Part shown: one piece after another, positions 53,431 to 61,767 of the stretch
How positions within the stretch are numbered: position 1 is the first letter of the stretch
How the letters are laid out: each line of letters opens with the position of its first letter
Origin: Nesterenkonia salmonea
GTDB taxonomy: Bacteria; Actinomycetota; Actinomycetes; Actinomycetales; Micrococcaceae
Assembly: GCF_005771525.1 (NCBI RefSeq)
Contig: NZ_VAVZ01000013.1
Location: 1 to 64,000 of the forward strand
Length of the DNA stretch: 64,000 nucleotides
Direction: 5' to 3'
The notes under the pieces: generated by a model
Seen by the model: only the letters and a program-made list of their open reading frames with translations
Database searches by the model: none
What the model was told of the DNA's origin: nothing
Made by a program: the position numbers and the translations under genes

Positions 53431-54093
53431 GTGGACTCCATGAGCGAAGAGAATACGGGCAGGCACATGAGCGCCCACATCCACGAAGAGTTAGCCCACC
53501 GGCGGGTCCTGATGCTTGACTGCGCCCTTGAGGAACACAATGCGTCTTGGCTGATGGGCAAACTGCTCACTTTCGCCGCTGATAGTCCCACCCAGGGCAT
53601 CTGGCTCTGGATCAACTCACCCGGCGGGTCTGTGCCGGCCATGCTTGCCATACGCGATGTCATCCGGGCCATCCCCAACCCGGTGTCAACCCTGGCGCTG
53701 GGCATGGCCGCCAGCGCGGGGCAGTTTCTGCTCTCTGGCGGCACTCCCGGAAGACGCTTTGCCCTCCCGCACGCCAAAGTGCTGCTGCACCAGGGTTCGG
53801 CGGGTATCGCCGGCTCGGCCGCAGACGTGGAGTTGGCGGCAGAGGAACTGCGCGATATGCGTAACACAGTGCTCGGCATCGTCGCTGAAGATACAGGCCA
53901 ACCCGTGGACCGGGTCTTTGCAGACTCGCTACGCGACCGATGGTTCACCGCCGAACAAGCTCAGCAATACGGTTTCATCGATCACATTGTGTCGAGTTTT
54001 GCCGATATCTCACCCACCGGGCCACGGCACACCATTGGACTGACCACAGCAGTGGAAAAGGCTGCGTCTTCCGCCGAAGGAGACCAGTGGTGA
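53431..54093 (+). CDS. ClpP-family protease subunit (catalytic)
   Basis: 220-aa ClpP paralogue. The Ser-His-Asp triad is present: Ser95 in 'GMAASAGQFLLSGG', His120 in 'VLLHQGSAGI' and Asp165 in 'VFADSLRDRWFTAEQA'. 'LWINSPGGSVPAMLAIRD' is the family's oxyanion and substrate-strand block. It lacks the usual N-terminal 'IPMVIEQT'-type loop and begins instead with a polar 'SAHIHEELAHRR'. Candidate starts are GTG 53431, ATG 53440 and ATG 53467. The stop overlaps the next gene's GTG (GTGA). With that gene it would form a hetero-oligomeric ClpP; the Clp ATPase partner is not in the window. Confidence 0.87.
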   Translation: MDSMSEENTGRHMSAHIHEELAHRRVLMLDCALEEHNASWLMGKLLTFAADSPTQGIWLWINSPGGSVPAMLAIRDVIRAIPNPVSTLALGMAASAGQFLLSGGTPGRRFALPHAKVLLHQGSAGIAGSAADVELAAEELRDMRNTVLGIVAEDTGQPVDRVFADSLRDRWFTAEQAQQYGFIDHIVSSFADISPTGPRHTIGLTTAVEKAASSAEGDQW

Positions 54094-54722
54094 GCAGCTA
54101 CACGATTCCTAACGTCATCACCAAGGATTTCCGCGGCGAACGAGTGATAGATGTCTATTCGCAGCTGCTGTCGCAGCGGATCATCTACCTGGGTACGGCT
54201 ATCGACTCAGGGGTCGCCAATGTGGTGATCGCCCAGCTGCTCCATCTGGAGGCTGAGTCGATGGAGAACCAGGTTGATCTGTACATCAACTGTGAAGGCG
54301 GGGACCCTTCCGCGATGATGGCGATCTACGACGCGATGCAGTACATCGCTGCTCCGGTGGCGACGACCTGTGTGGGACAGGCGTTCGCTGCGGGGGCGGT
54401 GCTGCTCGCCGGGGGAGAGGCCGGCCGTCGGGCGGTGCTGCCCCACACCCGGATCGTGCTGCACCAGCCGGCCATGAACAGCGGGCGCGCCTCGATACCG
54501 GACCTCATTCTGCACGCTGATGAGCTAGTGAGGATACGCGGTGAGATCGAACAGGTACTCACCCGGCATACCGGACAGAATGTGGCGACTCTGCGCGAGG
54601 ACACAGCCAGGGACCGAGTGTTCACAGCCCAGAACGCCGTGGACTACGGTCTGGCAGACGAGGTGCTGAAGGGGAGGACTGGAGAGTTCACCCCAGAGGG
54701 TCATGCCACCAGTGACAGCTGA
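54090..54722 (+). CDS. ClpP-family subunit lacking the catalytic serine
   Basis: 210-aa ClpP paralogue. The fold is intact: 'ERVIDVYSQLLSQRIIYLG', 'DLYINCEGGDPSAMMAIYD', 'RIVLHQPAMNSGRASIPDL' and 'RDRVFTAQNAVDYGLADEV'. His125 and Asp171 of the triad are conserved. The serine block, normally GxAASxG, reads 'GQAFAAGAVLLAGG', so Ala100 (54387-54389) replaces the nucleophile. The codons are unambiguous (GCG TTC GCT GCG GGG). GTG 54090 has AAGGAG upstream and overlaps the previous stop. It is probably a structural or regulatory ring partner of the catalytic subunit. The 3' end overlaps the convergent regulator by 22 nt. Confidence 0.87.
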   Translation: MSSYTIPNVITKDFRGERVIDVYSQLLSQRIIYLGTAIDSGVANVVIAQLLHLEAESMENQVDLYINCEGGDPSAMMAIYDAMQYIAAPVATTCVGQAFAAGAVLLAGGEAGRRAVLPHTRIVLHQPAMNSGRASIPDLILHADELVRIRGEIEQVLTRHTGQNVATLREDTARDRVFTAQNAVDYGLADEVLKGRTGEFTPEGHATSDS

Positions 54723-55054
54723 GTCCAGCTGCCTGAATCTGGCCGCAGTGGGTAGACAGCGTGGGAAGATGTGCCTCGCTGCAGTTCGTCCGTCACATGG
54801 GAGGTGAGATCCATCAATGTCAGCCCCAAAGCCCCTGAGATTGCGGCGATCATCTCGGAAGAGGCTTCTTTGCGACCTCGTTCCACCTCGGAGAGGTATT
54901 GAGGTGAGACCCCGGCCCTGGCTGCGAGCTCGGTGAGCGTGAGCCTGCGGCTCTTCCGAAGCCTGCGCAGACGTGCGCCCAAGACTTTTCTCCACAGTGG
55001 TTGCGCGCTCGGGTGCTCCCTGCGTGACTGCCGGTACCGAGTGAGCTCATCCAT
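54701..55054 (-). CDS. ClgR-like XRE-family transcriptional regulator
   Basis: 117-aa HTH protein. 'LGARLRRLRKSRRLTLTELA', 'ARAGVSPQYLSEVERGRKEA' and 'SSEMIAAISGALGLTLMDL' match the XRE HTH; the 'YLSEVERGRKEASSE' recognition region is characteristic of ClgR, the activator of clp genes in actinobacteria. ATG 55054 is preferred because TATCGT (55067-55062, minus strand) lies 7 nt before it, implying a leaderless mRNA; an in-frame GTG at 55087 has no signal. It is convergent with, and overlaps, the clpP pair, its likely target. The C-terminal 40 residues are non-conserved. Confidence 0.85.
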   Translation of the reverse strand: MDELTRYRQSRREHPSAQPLWRKVLGARLRRLRKSRRLTLTELAARAGVSPQYLSEVERGRKEASSEMIAAISGALGLTLMDLTSHVTDELQRGTSSHAVYPLRPDSGSWTQLSLVA

Positions 55055-55117
55055 GGCGGTCACGATACAGAGTCTCCGGTTCACCAATCCACTACTTCTG
55101 CCTTCAGCAGAGAGCCC

Positions 55118-55804
55118 TCACATTGGGTATACCGCGACGCCCAGGGCGTGGGTGACCGATGAGTCATCAGCCTGCCGCGCGGCCCCGCTGGTCATGCCTT
55201 CGATCATCTCGCGCGGGTCCGGGTGGTCACCGAGTTCCGAGAGGTAGGCCTGGTGGGCCTGGAGTGAGCGGATCGCTTGCTCTACAGGTTCGCCTGAGAC
55301 ATCGATGACGTGATCGGCTGCCCCATTGGGCACTAGGAGCCATTGCGCACCCCATGGCTCTAACCCTTCCTTCTCCTGCAGGTCACGGAAGATCCAGGGG
55401 TTATCAGCATCGCGGATCGCATCCATGGTGGCGATTCCGGTGGCGCGATGATCAGCGTGGTTGAGTCCCCACTCAACGTAGACGTCCCAGGGCTGGGTGA
55501 ACACTACATCGGGGCGGAACCTGCGGATGTGGCGTGCTATGTGTTTCCGGGTGGGCAGATCAGGCTGCAGCATGCCGTCGGGAAGGTCAAGTACCTCCAA
55601 GTCGCTGACTCCCACTTCCGAACAGGCGCTGCGCTGCTCCTCGAACCGCAGTTCAGCGGCCCTTCCAGGCTCGACGCTGCGCATCCCCGCTTCGCCGGCG
55701 GTGAGAAGGAGGTAGGAGACTTCTACACCCATGGCCGTCCAACGAGCGACTGCGGCCGAACCGCCGTATTCCATGTCGTCAGGGTGAGCAACCACGCACA
55801 GCAC
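55118..55804 (-). CDS. PIG-L family deacetylase
   Basis: 228-aa zinc-dependent N-acetylglucosaminyl-type deacetylase (PIG-L/BshB/MshB superfamily). Zinc ligands and catalytic Asp are in 'VVAHPDDMEYGGSAAV' near the N-terminus; the third ligand is in 'WGLNHADHRATG'. 'LLLTAGEAGMRS' and 'LDLPDGMLQPD' are also typical. Possible roles are in mycothiol synthesis/detoxification or glycan deacetylation. GTG 55804 is the only usual start. Codons upstream, to an in-frame stop at 55850, encode 'LTLFDDSAITR', which looks like a normal family N-terminus but has no standard start codon. Confidence 0.88.
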   Translation of the reverse strand: MLCVVAHPDDMEYGGSAAVARWTAMGVEVSYLLLTAGEAGMRSVEPGRAAELRFEEQRSACSEVGVSDLEVLDLPDGMLQPDLPTRKHIARHIRRFRPDVVFTQPWDVYVEWGLNHADHRATGIATMDAIRDADNPWIFRDLQEKEGLEPWGAQWLLVPNGAADHVIDVSGEPVEQAIRSLQAHQAYLSELGDHPDPREMIEGMTSGAARQADDSSVTHALGVAVYPM

Positions 55805-55924
55805 TCTGGTGATCGCACTGTCGTCAAAGAGGGTAAGGAGCCCATGAGCTCAGCATAGGGTGCCTTCACCGTGTTGTCTCCTATGGGGTTCACAACCAGG
55901 GCCCAGCCGGCGTAGCCTGAAGCC

Positions 55925-56236
55925 ATGTTGGTTGCCTTTTCTGTTGCGCCCACCACCACAGAGCACGACGACGCCTCCCTCACCAGAGCAGTTTCGGAAG
56001 CGGTCAAAGTGGTCACAGAGTCGGGATTGCCCTATGAGCTCAACTCCATGTTCACCATCGTGGAGGGGGAGTGGGGTGAGGTCTTCGAGGTCATTAAACG
56101 AGCTACCGACACCGTGGTCGCCACCAGCCCCCGGGTCAGCCTCGTGGTGAAAGCTGATATCAGGCCTGGGCACACCGACCAGCTCACTGAGAAGGTCCAG
56201 CGGGTCGAAGCCCAGCTCGGCGGAGCTGAAACTTAG
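55925..56236 (+). CDS. DUF77/MTH1187-family thiamine-binding-like protein
   Basis: 103-aa small cytoplasmic protein with the ferredoxin-like fold of the UPF0045/MTH1187/YkoF group, some members of which bind thiamine. It begins directly with 'MLVAFSVAPTTTEHDDAS', followed by 'VSEAVKVVTESGLPYELN', 'MFTIVEGEWGEVFEVIK' and 'VSLVVKADIRPGHTDQL'. TAGCCT (55913-55918) ends 6 nt before the ATG and no ribosome binding site is seen, so the transcript is probably leaderless. The 3' end overlaps the convergent nitronate monooxygenase gene by 4 nt. Confidence 0.88.
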   Translation: MLVAFSVAPTTTEHDDASLTRAVSEAVKVVTESGLPYELNSMFTIVEGEWGEVFEVIKRATDTVVATSPRVSLVVKADIRPGHTDQLTEKVQRVEAQLGGAET

Positions 56237-57300
56237 GCTTCGGGATCTGGGTGCCTGGCAAGGCGGCGAATGATATCCGCCGCAGGCTCAGCCACCGCCT
56301 CCGCGTATCCGGTGCCAGCCCAGAGGTTGACAGCGCTGCTGTCCCCTTGCGCTGCGGCGGCCTTCCTCAGCGGGCTGGTGAGATAGTGCAGTGCTGGAAA
56401 GCCCAGTGGGGCTGAGGCGGAGAATTCTTCAGCGAACTCATTGCGCAGCGCCCGCGCCGGGCGGCCCGAGAACGCCCGGGTCAGTGCGGTGTCAGAGTAC
56501 TTAGTGGAAGCCAACCCTGCTCTATGTGCGGCGTTGGCGCCGCTCTCCGGGGACCGCAGGAGGACAGTACCCACCACAGCAGCTTCAGCTCCCGCAGCGA
56601 TGGCCTCCCGCGCCGCGCCAGGTGTCGCGATCCCGCCAGCAGCCCAGAGCGGCAGCGTCGATTCGGCGCCGATAGTGCGCACCAGTTGCGGTGTCGTGGT
56701 CTCTTGCAACGGTTGGCGCGGGGACCAGGTCCCCGAATGTCCGCCGGCCTGACTCGACTGCAGGATCAGTCCGTCGACGCCGGCTGCTTGAGCTTGTAGG
56801 GCCTCTGCGCCACTGGTGACGGTCTGCAGGACCCTCGAGCCCGCGTGTTGCAGTTCCGTGATGATCTCCGCTTGAGGGAGACCAAATGTCAGACTCACTA
56901 CGGGCGCTGGCTGGTCGAGCAGAAGCTGCAGCTTTTTCTCCCAGGCGTCGTCGTCCTCCTGAGGCTTTTCAGGCAGATCCACGCCATAATGGTAAGCCCA
57001 GTCTTCCAGCTGATCCCGGTAGCGGCAGTACTCGGTGGGGTCCACCGGGAGAGGGTTCGGCACAAAGAGGTTGACCCCAAACAGGGGCGCTACCGCCCGG
57101 ACGTGATCGATCTGCTCCGCCAACTTCGCAGCCGATGCGTAACCCCCGGCAAGGAACCCGATCCCGCCGGCTGACCACGCGGAGACCACGAGCTCTGGCG
57201 TGCTGGGTCCACCCGCCATGGGTGCAGCCACAATAGGCGTCTTCGCACCGAGCTCCGCAGCGAGGCCCGTGGCGCTCATCTGTTCGCTCATGACCGGCAT
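56233..57300 (-). CDS. Nitronate monooxygenase (FMN-dependent)
   Basis: 355-aa NMO/2-nitropropane dioxygenase family TIM-barrel flavoenzyme, which oxidises alkyl nitronates and so detoxifies compounds such as propionate 3-nitronate. 'TPIVAAPMAGGPSTPELVVS' and 'GGIGFLAGGYASAAKLAEQI' form the N-terminal FMN region. 'GVDGLILQSSQAGGHSGTW' contains the catalytic His, and 'LPLWAAGGIATPGAAREAI' and 'AGAEAAVVGTVLL' bind the phosphate of FMN. ATG at 57300 or three codons later are both possible. No neighbour gives further context. Confidence 0.92.
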   Translation of the reverse strand: MPVMSEQMSATGLAAELGAKTPIVAAPMAGGPSTPELVVSAWSAGGIGFLAGGYASAAKLAEQIDHVRAVAPLFGVNLFVPNPLPVDPTEYCRYRDQLEDWAYHYGVDLPEKPQEDDDAWEKKLQLLLDQPAPVVSLTFGLPQAEIITELQHAGSRVLQTVTSGAEALQAQAAGVDGLILQSSQAGGHSGTWSPRQPLQETTTPQLVRTIGAESTLPLWAAGGIATPGAAREAIAAGAEAAVVGTVLLRSPESGANAAHRAGLASTKYSDTALTRAFSGRPARALRNEFAEEFSASAPLGFPALHYLTSPLRKAAAAQGDSSAVNLWAGTGYAEAVAEPAADIIRRLARHPDPEA

Positions 57301-57321
57301 CCTACTAGTTAGGCGAGTCCC

Positions 57322-58035
57322 TTATGGCACCAGGGATTGCGCGATGAGTTCCGCCGCCTCCGGGTCACCGTAGGCAGGGCTCCAAGGAATCCGGTGCCAG
57401 ACCAGCAGCAGGAGTTCCGCCGCTGGCCCCTGCACGGCGGCAGTCTGCTTGGCATCTCCGATGACCACCGGTTCTGTGTCAAGATCGGTTGCCGTGAACA
57501 CCAGACTCCTCTGCAGTGGCGCTACCCGGTCCGCCTTGAGCATCCGCGGGTACATGACGTCGCGGATTTCGGCGACACCATCAAAGGCTAGAACGGGATC
57601 GATCTGAAGGCTCTGCCCCTTCGCATGGTGTGCATCCCACAGGTGGACGATAGTTTCGTGTACCTGGCGGCGTTGCCAGAACAGTGCTGTCCGCTGGTCC
57701 TCCACCAGTGTCCAGCAGGGAGCATCGGGGCCCGCGAAAGCCAGCGCCTTGCGCAGGGTCTCAGCCTCCGAGGCATACCACTCGGAGAGCAGTTCCTGCT
57801 CATCCGGCTCGATCTGAGGGCGCTGCCTGGGGTCGGCCCCCTCCAGGATGCCTACGGCCCAACGGTGTGTTCTCCCAAGGTGGACCGCCAATTCCCGAAG
57901 ATCCCACCCAGGGCAGGCCTGCACAGGGGAGGTGAGGTCGGTGTCATTGCGCTCAGCAGAGACCAGCAGAGCTGCAAACTGTTCGGTAGCAGCAGCCAAC
58001 TCATCCAGCCAGGGCTTTCCAGTGGGACAGATCAC
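57322..58035 (-). CDS. Maleylpyruvate-isomerase/mycothiol-dependent family protein
   Basis: 237-aa protein of the actinobacterial DinB-like 'maleylpyruvate isomerase family mycothiol-dependent enzyme' group. The N-terminal helical domain has 'TDLTSPVQACPGWDLRELAV' then 'HLGRTHRWAVGIL', with the conserved His of the metal site. 'FWQRRQVHETIVHLWDAHHA' supplies more metal-ligand histidines. A C-terminal SCP2-like part carries 'VQGPAAELLLLVWHR'. GTG 58035 is chosen because TATGCT (58047-58042, minus strand) lies 6 nt before it; the frame is open to 58125. The reaction in this organism is unknown. Divergent from mfd. Confidence 0.85.
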   Translation of the reverse strand: MICPTGKPWLDELAAATEQFAALLVSAERNDTDLTSPVQACPGWDLRELAVHLGRTHRWAVGILEGADPRQRPQIEPDEQELLSEWYASEAETLRKALAFAGPDAPCWTLVEDQRTALFWQRRQVHETIVHLWDAHHAKGQSLQIDPVLAFDGVAEIRDVMYPRMLKADRVAPLQRSLVFTATDLDTEPVVIGDAKQTAAVQGPAAELLLLVWHRIPWSPAYGDPEAAELIAQSLVP

Positions 58036-58125
58036 AACTCGAGCATACAGCTCCACGTGCTGCACATTGCCGGTAATGTAAGGGAGGTCTTTTTCTCCGT
58101 GGCTGAATATGGTGAGGTGATTCAC

Positions 58126-61100
58126 GTGTCGCTGAAAGGTCTACGAGACGCGCTGGCGGCGTCGTCGTCATATGCGCGTGTAGTCTCCGCGGCCGCGCAT
58201 CCGGCTTCCGAGCGGACTGATGAGCTGCAGATCGCCTCCACTTCAGGGCTCCGGCCTGCGCTTATCGCTGAAGTGGCCGCTGGCCTGCGCAAGAACCACC
58301 ACGACGCCGTGGTGCTCACCATCACTGCCACTGACCGCGAGGCAGAAGAACTCCAGTCCGCGCTGAGTTGCTTCGCGCCGGATGCGCAGATCGCGCACTT
58401 TCCCTCCTGGGAGACCCTGCCGCATGAGCGGCTGTCTCCGCGGTCTGACACTGTGGGCCGGCGCCTTGGGATCCTGCGCCAGCTGGCGCACCCTGAACAG
58501 GCGGGACGTTTGGATGTGGTCATCGCGCCCATCCGGGCCGTCATTCAGCCCATTGTTGCGGGCCTGGGAGACCTCCAACCGGTCACCCTGAGCAAGGGCG
58601 AGTTCTACCAGTTCGATGAGGTGGTGGCGGGCCTCTCCGGTGCTGCGTACAACCGGGTAGACATGGTGACACGCCGCGGTGAGTTCGCCGTCCGAGGTGG
58701 AATCCTGGACATCTTCCCGCCCAATGAGACCCACCCGGTGCGCGTGGAGTTCTTCGGTGACGAGGTCGAACAGCTGCGTCACTTCTCGGTTGCCGACCAG
58801 TTGTCGATCGAAACCGATGAGCCCCCGCTTGCGGTGCACGCGGTGCCCTGCCGTGAGCTGCTGATCACCGACGATATTGCCGCTCAGGCCAAGAAGCTGA
58901 TGAGCTCTATGCCACATGCGGTCGACATGCTGGAGAAGATCAGCCAGCACCAGGCAGTCGAAGGCATGGAGTCACTGACACCGGTGTTGGCCGACTCCAT
59001 GGTGCCGCTGGTCGCTGAGCTGCCGGAGGGTTCCCTCGCGGTGGTGGTCGAGCCGGAGAAGGTGCGCACCCGTGCCCATGACTTGGCTGCCACTAATGAG
59101 GAGTTCATGGCCGCGGCCTGGCAGGCCAGCTCCGACGGTGCCTCAGCGCCGATCGACATCACCGCCCAAGCGCAGTCCTCACTGGACACTGGGGCCTTCG
59201 CCTCCCTGACGGAAACCCGCGAAACGTCCCTGGAGTACGGAGTCGGTTGGTGGTCGATCACGTCTCTGGGGCTGGACTCTGAGCTCGAGCAGGACGCTGA
59301 CATCGTCTCCCTCGACTCCCGGGAACCGATCGGATACCGCGGCTCGGTTGAGCAGGTCATGGAGTTCTTGGCGAGCCGAGCCAAAGACAAATGGTCAGTG
59401 GTGGTGACTACTGCCGGCTCAGGTTCCGCCCAGCGGGTGGCTGAGCTGCTCACCGACCACGACGTGCCGCATCAGCTCTCCGGAACGCTCGACGACGCCC
59501 CGCAGCCTGGGCAGATCACGGTCACCACCGCGAACCTGTCCGAGGGTTTCGCACTGGACTCCCTGCAGCTGGCTTTGCTGACCGAGTCAGAAATGCTGGG
59601 CCGGGCCATCCGCCAGGACTCTCGAGCGGGGAAGGGCCGGGCGACCCGCCGAAAGAAGAACCCCGTAGACCCTCTCTCACTCGCCAAGGGCGACTTTGTG
59701 GTCCACGAACAGCACGGTATTGGGCAGTTCGTCGAACTCATTCAGCGCCCGGTGGGGTCCCCTCAGTCCATCCGCGCCGGAACGGCCGGTATGCGCGAGT
59801 ACATGGTGCTGGACTACGCCTCATCAAAGCGTGGCGCGCCCAAAGACAGGCTCATGGTCCCCACTGACCAGCTGGATCAGGTCTCACAGTATGTGGGCGG
59901 GGATGAGCCGCGGCTGTCCAAGATGGGCGGCTCTGACTGGTCAGCCACGAAACGAAAGGCCCGCAAAGCGGTCAAAGAGATCGCTGCAGAGCTCATCCGG
60001 CTCTATGCGGCTCGCATGGCTTCCCGAGGTCATTCCTATGCTTCTGACACACCGTGGCAGGCTGAATTGGAAGATGCCTTCCCCTACGTCGAAACCCCAG
60101 ATCAGCTCTCCGCCATGGATCAGGTCAAGGCAGATATGGAGGCTGAGGTCCCTATGGACCGGCTGATTTCCGGCGATGTGGGATTCGGAAAAACTGAGAT
60201 CGCGATTCGCGCTGCCTTCAAAGCAGTGCAGGACGGCAAACAGGTGGCAGTCCTGGTGCCGACAACCCTGCTCGTCTCCCAGCACTATGAGACCTTTACC
60301 GAACGCTATGCGGGGTTCCCGGTGAGGGTCCGCGCGCTGTCCCGCTTTCAGAGCGCCAAGGAGTCCAAGGAAGTCATGCTCGGGCTACAGGAGGGGACCA
60401 TCGACGTCGTCATCGGCACCCACCGCCTACTGAGCAAGGATGTCCAGTTCAAGGACCTCGGACTGGTGGTCGTCGACGAAGAGCAGCGGTTCGGTGTCGA
60501 GCACAAGGAGCAGCTGAAGAAGATGCGCACCAATGTGGATGTGCTCGCCATGACCGCAACGCCCATTCCCCGGACCCTAGAGATGTCGCTGGCCGGGATC
60601 CGGGAAACCTCGGAGTTGAACACGCCTCCCGAGGAGCGACACCCCGTTCTGACATATGTGGGCCCCTACACCGATAAACAGGTATCGGCGGCGATACGCC
60701 GTGAGCTGATGCGTGAAGGTCAGGTCTTCTTCGTTCACAACCGGGTCGCCGATATTGACCGAGTGGCCGCGCGCGTCCGCGAGCTGGTGCCAGAGGCCAG
60801 GGTCGAGGTAGCTCACGGTCAGATGGGCGAGACCCAGCTGGAGCAGATCGTTCAGGATTTCTGGGAACGCCGATTCGATGTGTTGGTCTCCACCACCATC
60901 ATCGAAACCGGACTCGACATTTCCAATGCCAATACGTTGATTGTGGACAGAGCCAGCGCTTTCGGGCTCAGCCAGCTGCACCAGCTGCGCGGAAGAGTCG
61001 GACGTTCCCGTGAGCGTGCCTACGCCTACTTCCTCTACCCGGCTGAGAAGCCATTGGGTGAGGATGCGCTGGAACGGCTCAAAGCTGTGGCAGCACACAA

Positions 61101-61734
61101 CGAGCTCGGCGCCGGTTTTCGGCTTGCCAAGAAGGACCTCCAACTCCGCGGTGCCGGAAACCTCCTGGGAGGGGAACAATCCGGGCATATCGAAGGTGTC
61201 GGGTTCGACCTCTACCTCCGGATGGTGGGCGAGGCCGTCGCGGACTTCCGGGGGGATGAGGACACTCACCCAGAAGAGGTCAAGATCGAGCTGCCCATCA
61301 ACGCCCACCTCCCGGCCGCCTATGTGCCCTCGGAGCCCCTTCGGCTGGAGGGCTACCGGAAGCTGGCGGCCGCGGATACAGAGGACAAGATCCACGAGGT
61401 GGTTGCCGAGTGGACGGACCGTTACGGTGAGCTGCCTGCGGCAGCGCAGAACCTCGTGGAAGTCGCACGCTTCAGAAACCGGGTCCGCGCGGTGGGCATC
61501 ACCGATGTTGGAGCCCAGGGCAAATTTATCCGGTTCGCGCCAGTGGCAGAACTGCCCGAGTCACGGCAACTGCGGATGGAGCGGATGTTTACCGGTCAGC
61601 ACAAAGCGTCGATGCAGCAAGTGCTGCTCACCAAGCCCACGACCAAGAAAATCGGCGGCGAGGACCTCACCGATGGTGCTCTGCTTCAGTGGCTGAATCA
61701 GGTCTACGACGCCTTGTTCGCGCCCACTGCGTGA
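58126..61734 (+). CDS. mfd: Transcription-repair coupling factor
   Basis: 1202-aa ATP-dependent translocase that pushes stalled RNA polymerase off DNA lesions and recruits UvrA. Domain order is complete: UvrB-like D1-D2 (from 'FPSWETLPHERLSPRSDTVG' near residue 90), the CarD-like RNA polymerase-interacting domain ('KGDFVVHEQHGIGQFVELIQ' near 522), the RecG-like motor with Walker A 'GDVGFGKTEIAIRAAFKA', DEEQ box 'VVVDEEQRFGVEHKE', 'TATPIPRTLEMSL', the TRG motif region 'RGRVGRSRERAYAYFLYP', and the C-terminal UvrA-binding D7. GTG 58126 is fixed by GAGGTG 6 nt upstream; the frame is open to 57625 only as antisense to the preceding gene. Confidence 0.96.
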   Translation: MSLKGLRDALAASSSYARVVSAAAHPASERTDELQIASTSGLRPALIAEVAAGLRKNHHDAVVLTITATDREAEELQSALSCFAPDAQIAHFPSWETLPHERLSPRSDTVGRRLGILRQLAHPEQAGRLDVVIAPIRAVIQPIVAGLGDLQPVTLSKGEFYQFDEVVAGLSGAAYNRVDMVTRRGEFAVRGGILDIFPPNETHPVRVEFFGDEVEQLRHFSVADQLSIETDEPPLAVHAVPCRELLITDDIAAQAKKLMSSMPHAVDMLEKISQHQAVEGMESLTPVLADSMVPLVAELPEGSLAVVVEPEKVRTRAHDLAATNEEFMAAAWQASSDGASAPIDITAQAQSSLDTGAFASLTETRETSLEYGVGWWSITSLGLDSELEQDADIVSLDSREPIGYRGSVEQVMEFLASRAKDKWSVVVTTAGSGSAQRVAELLTDHDVPHQLSGTLDDAPQPGQITVTTANLSEGFALDSLQLALLTESEMLGRAIRQDSRAGKGRATRRKKNPVDPLSLAKGDFVVHEQHGIGQFVELIQRPVGSPQSIRAGTAGMREYMVLDYASSKRGAPKDRLMVPTDQLDQVSQYVGGDEPRLSKMGGSDWSATKRKARKAVKEIAAELIRLYAARMASRGHSYASDTPWQAELEDAFPYVETPDQLSAMDQVKADMEAEVPMDRLISGDVGFGKTEIAIRAAFKAVQDGKQVAVLVPTTLLVSQHYETFTERYAGFPVRVRALSRFQSAKESKEVMLGLQEGTIDVVIGTHRLLSKDVQFKDLGLVVVDEEQRFGVEHKEQLKKMRTNVDVLAMTATPIPRTLEMSLAGIRETSELNTPPEERHPVLTYVGPYTDKQVSAAIRRELMREGQVFFVHNRVADIDRVAARVRELVPEARVEVAHGQMGETQLEQIVQDFWERRFDVLVSTTIIETGLDISNANTLIVDRASAFGLSQLHQLRGRVGRSRERAYAYFLYPAEKPLGEDALERLKAVAAHNELGAGFRLAKKDLQLRGAGNLLGGEQSGHIEGVGFDLYLRMVGEAVADFRGDEDTHPEEVKIELPINAHLPAAYVPSEPLRLEGYRKLAAADTEDKIHEVVAEWTDRYGELPAAAQNLVEVARFRNRVRAVGITDVGAQGKFIRFAPVAELPESRQLRMERMFTGQHKASMQQVLLTKPTTKKIGGEDLTDGALLQWLNQVYDALFAPTA

Positions 61735-61767
61735 ACAGCGGGGCGTGTAACTACCCGGTGCTGAAAC

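Noticed and set aside
57625-58125. Upstream extension of the mfd frame
   Set aside because: Antisense to the mycothiol-family gene; a GAGGTG ribosome binding site and family alignment place the mfd start at 58126.
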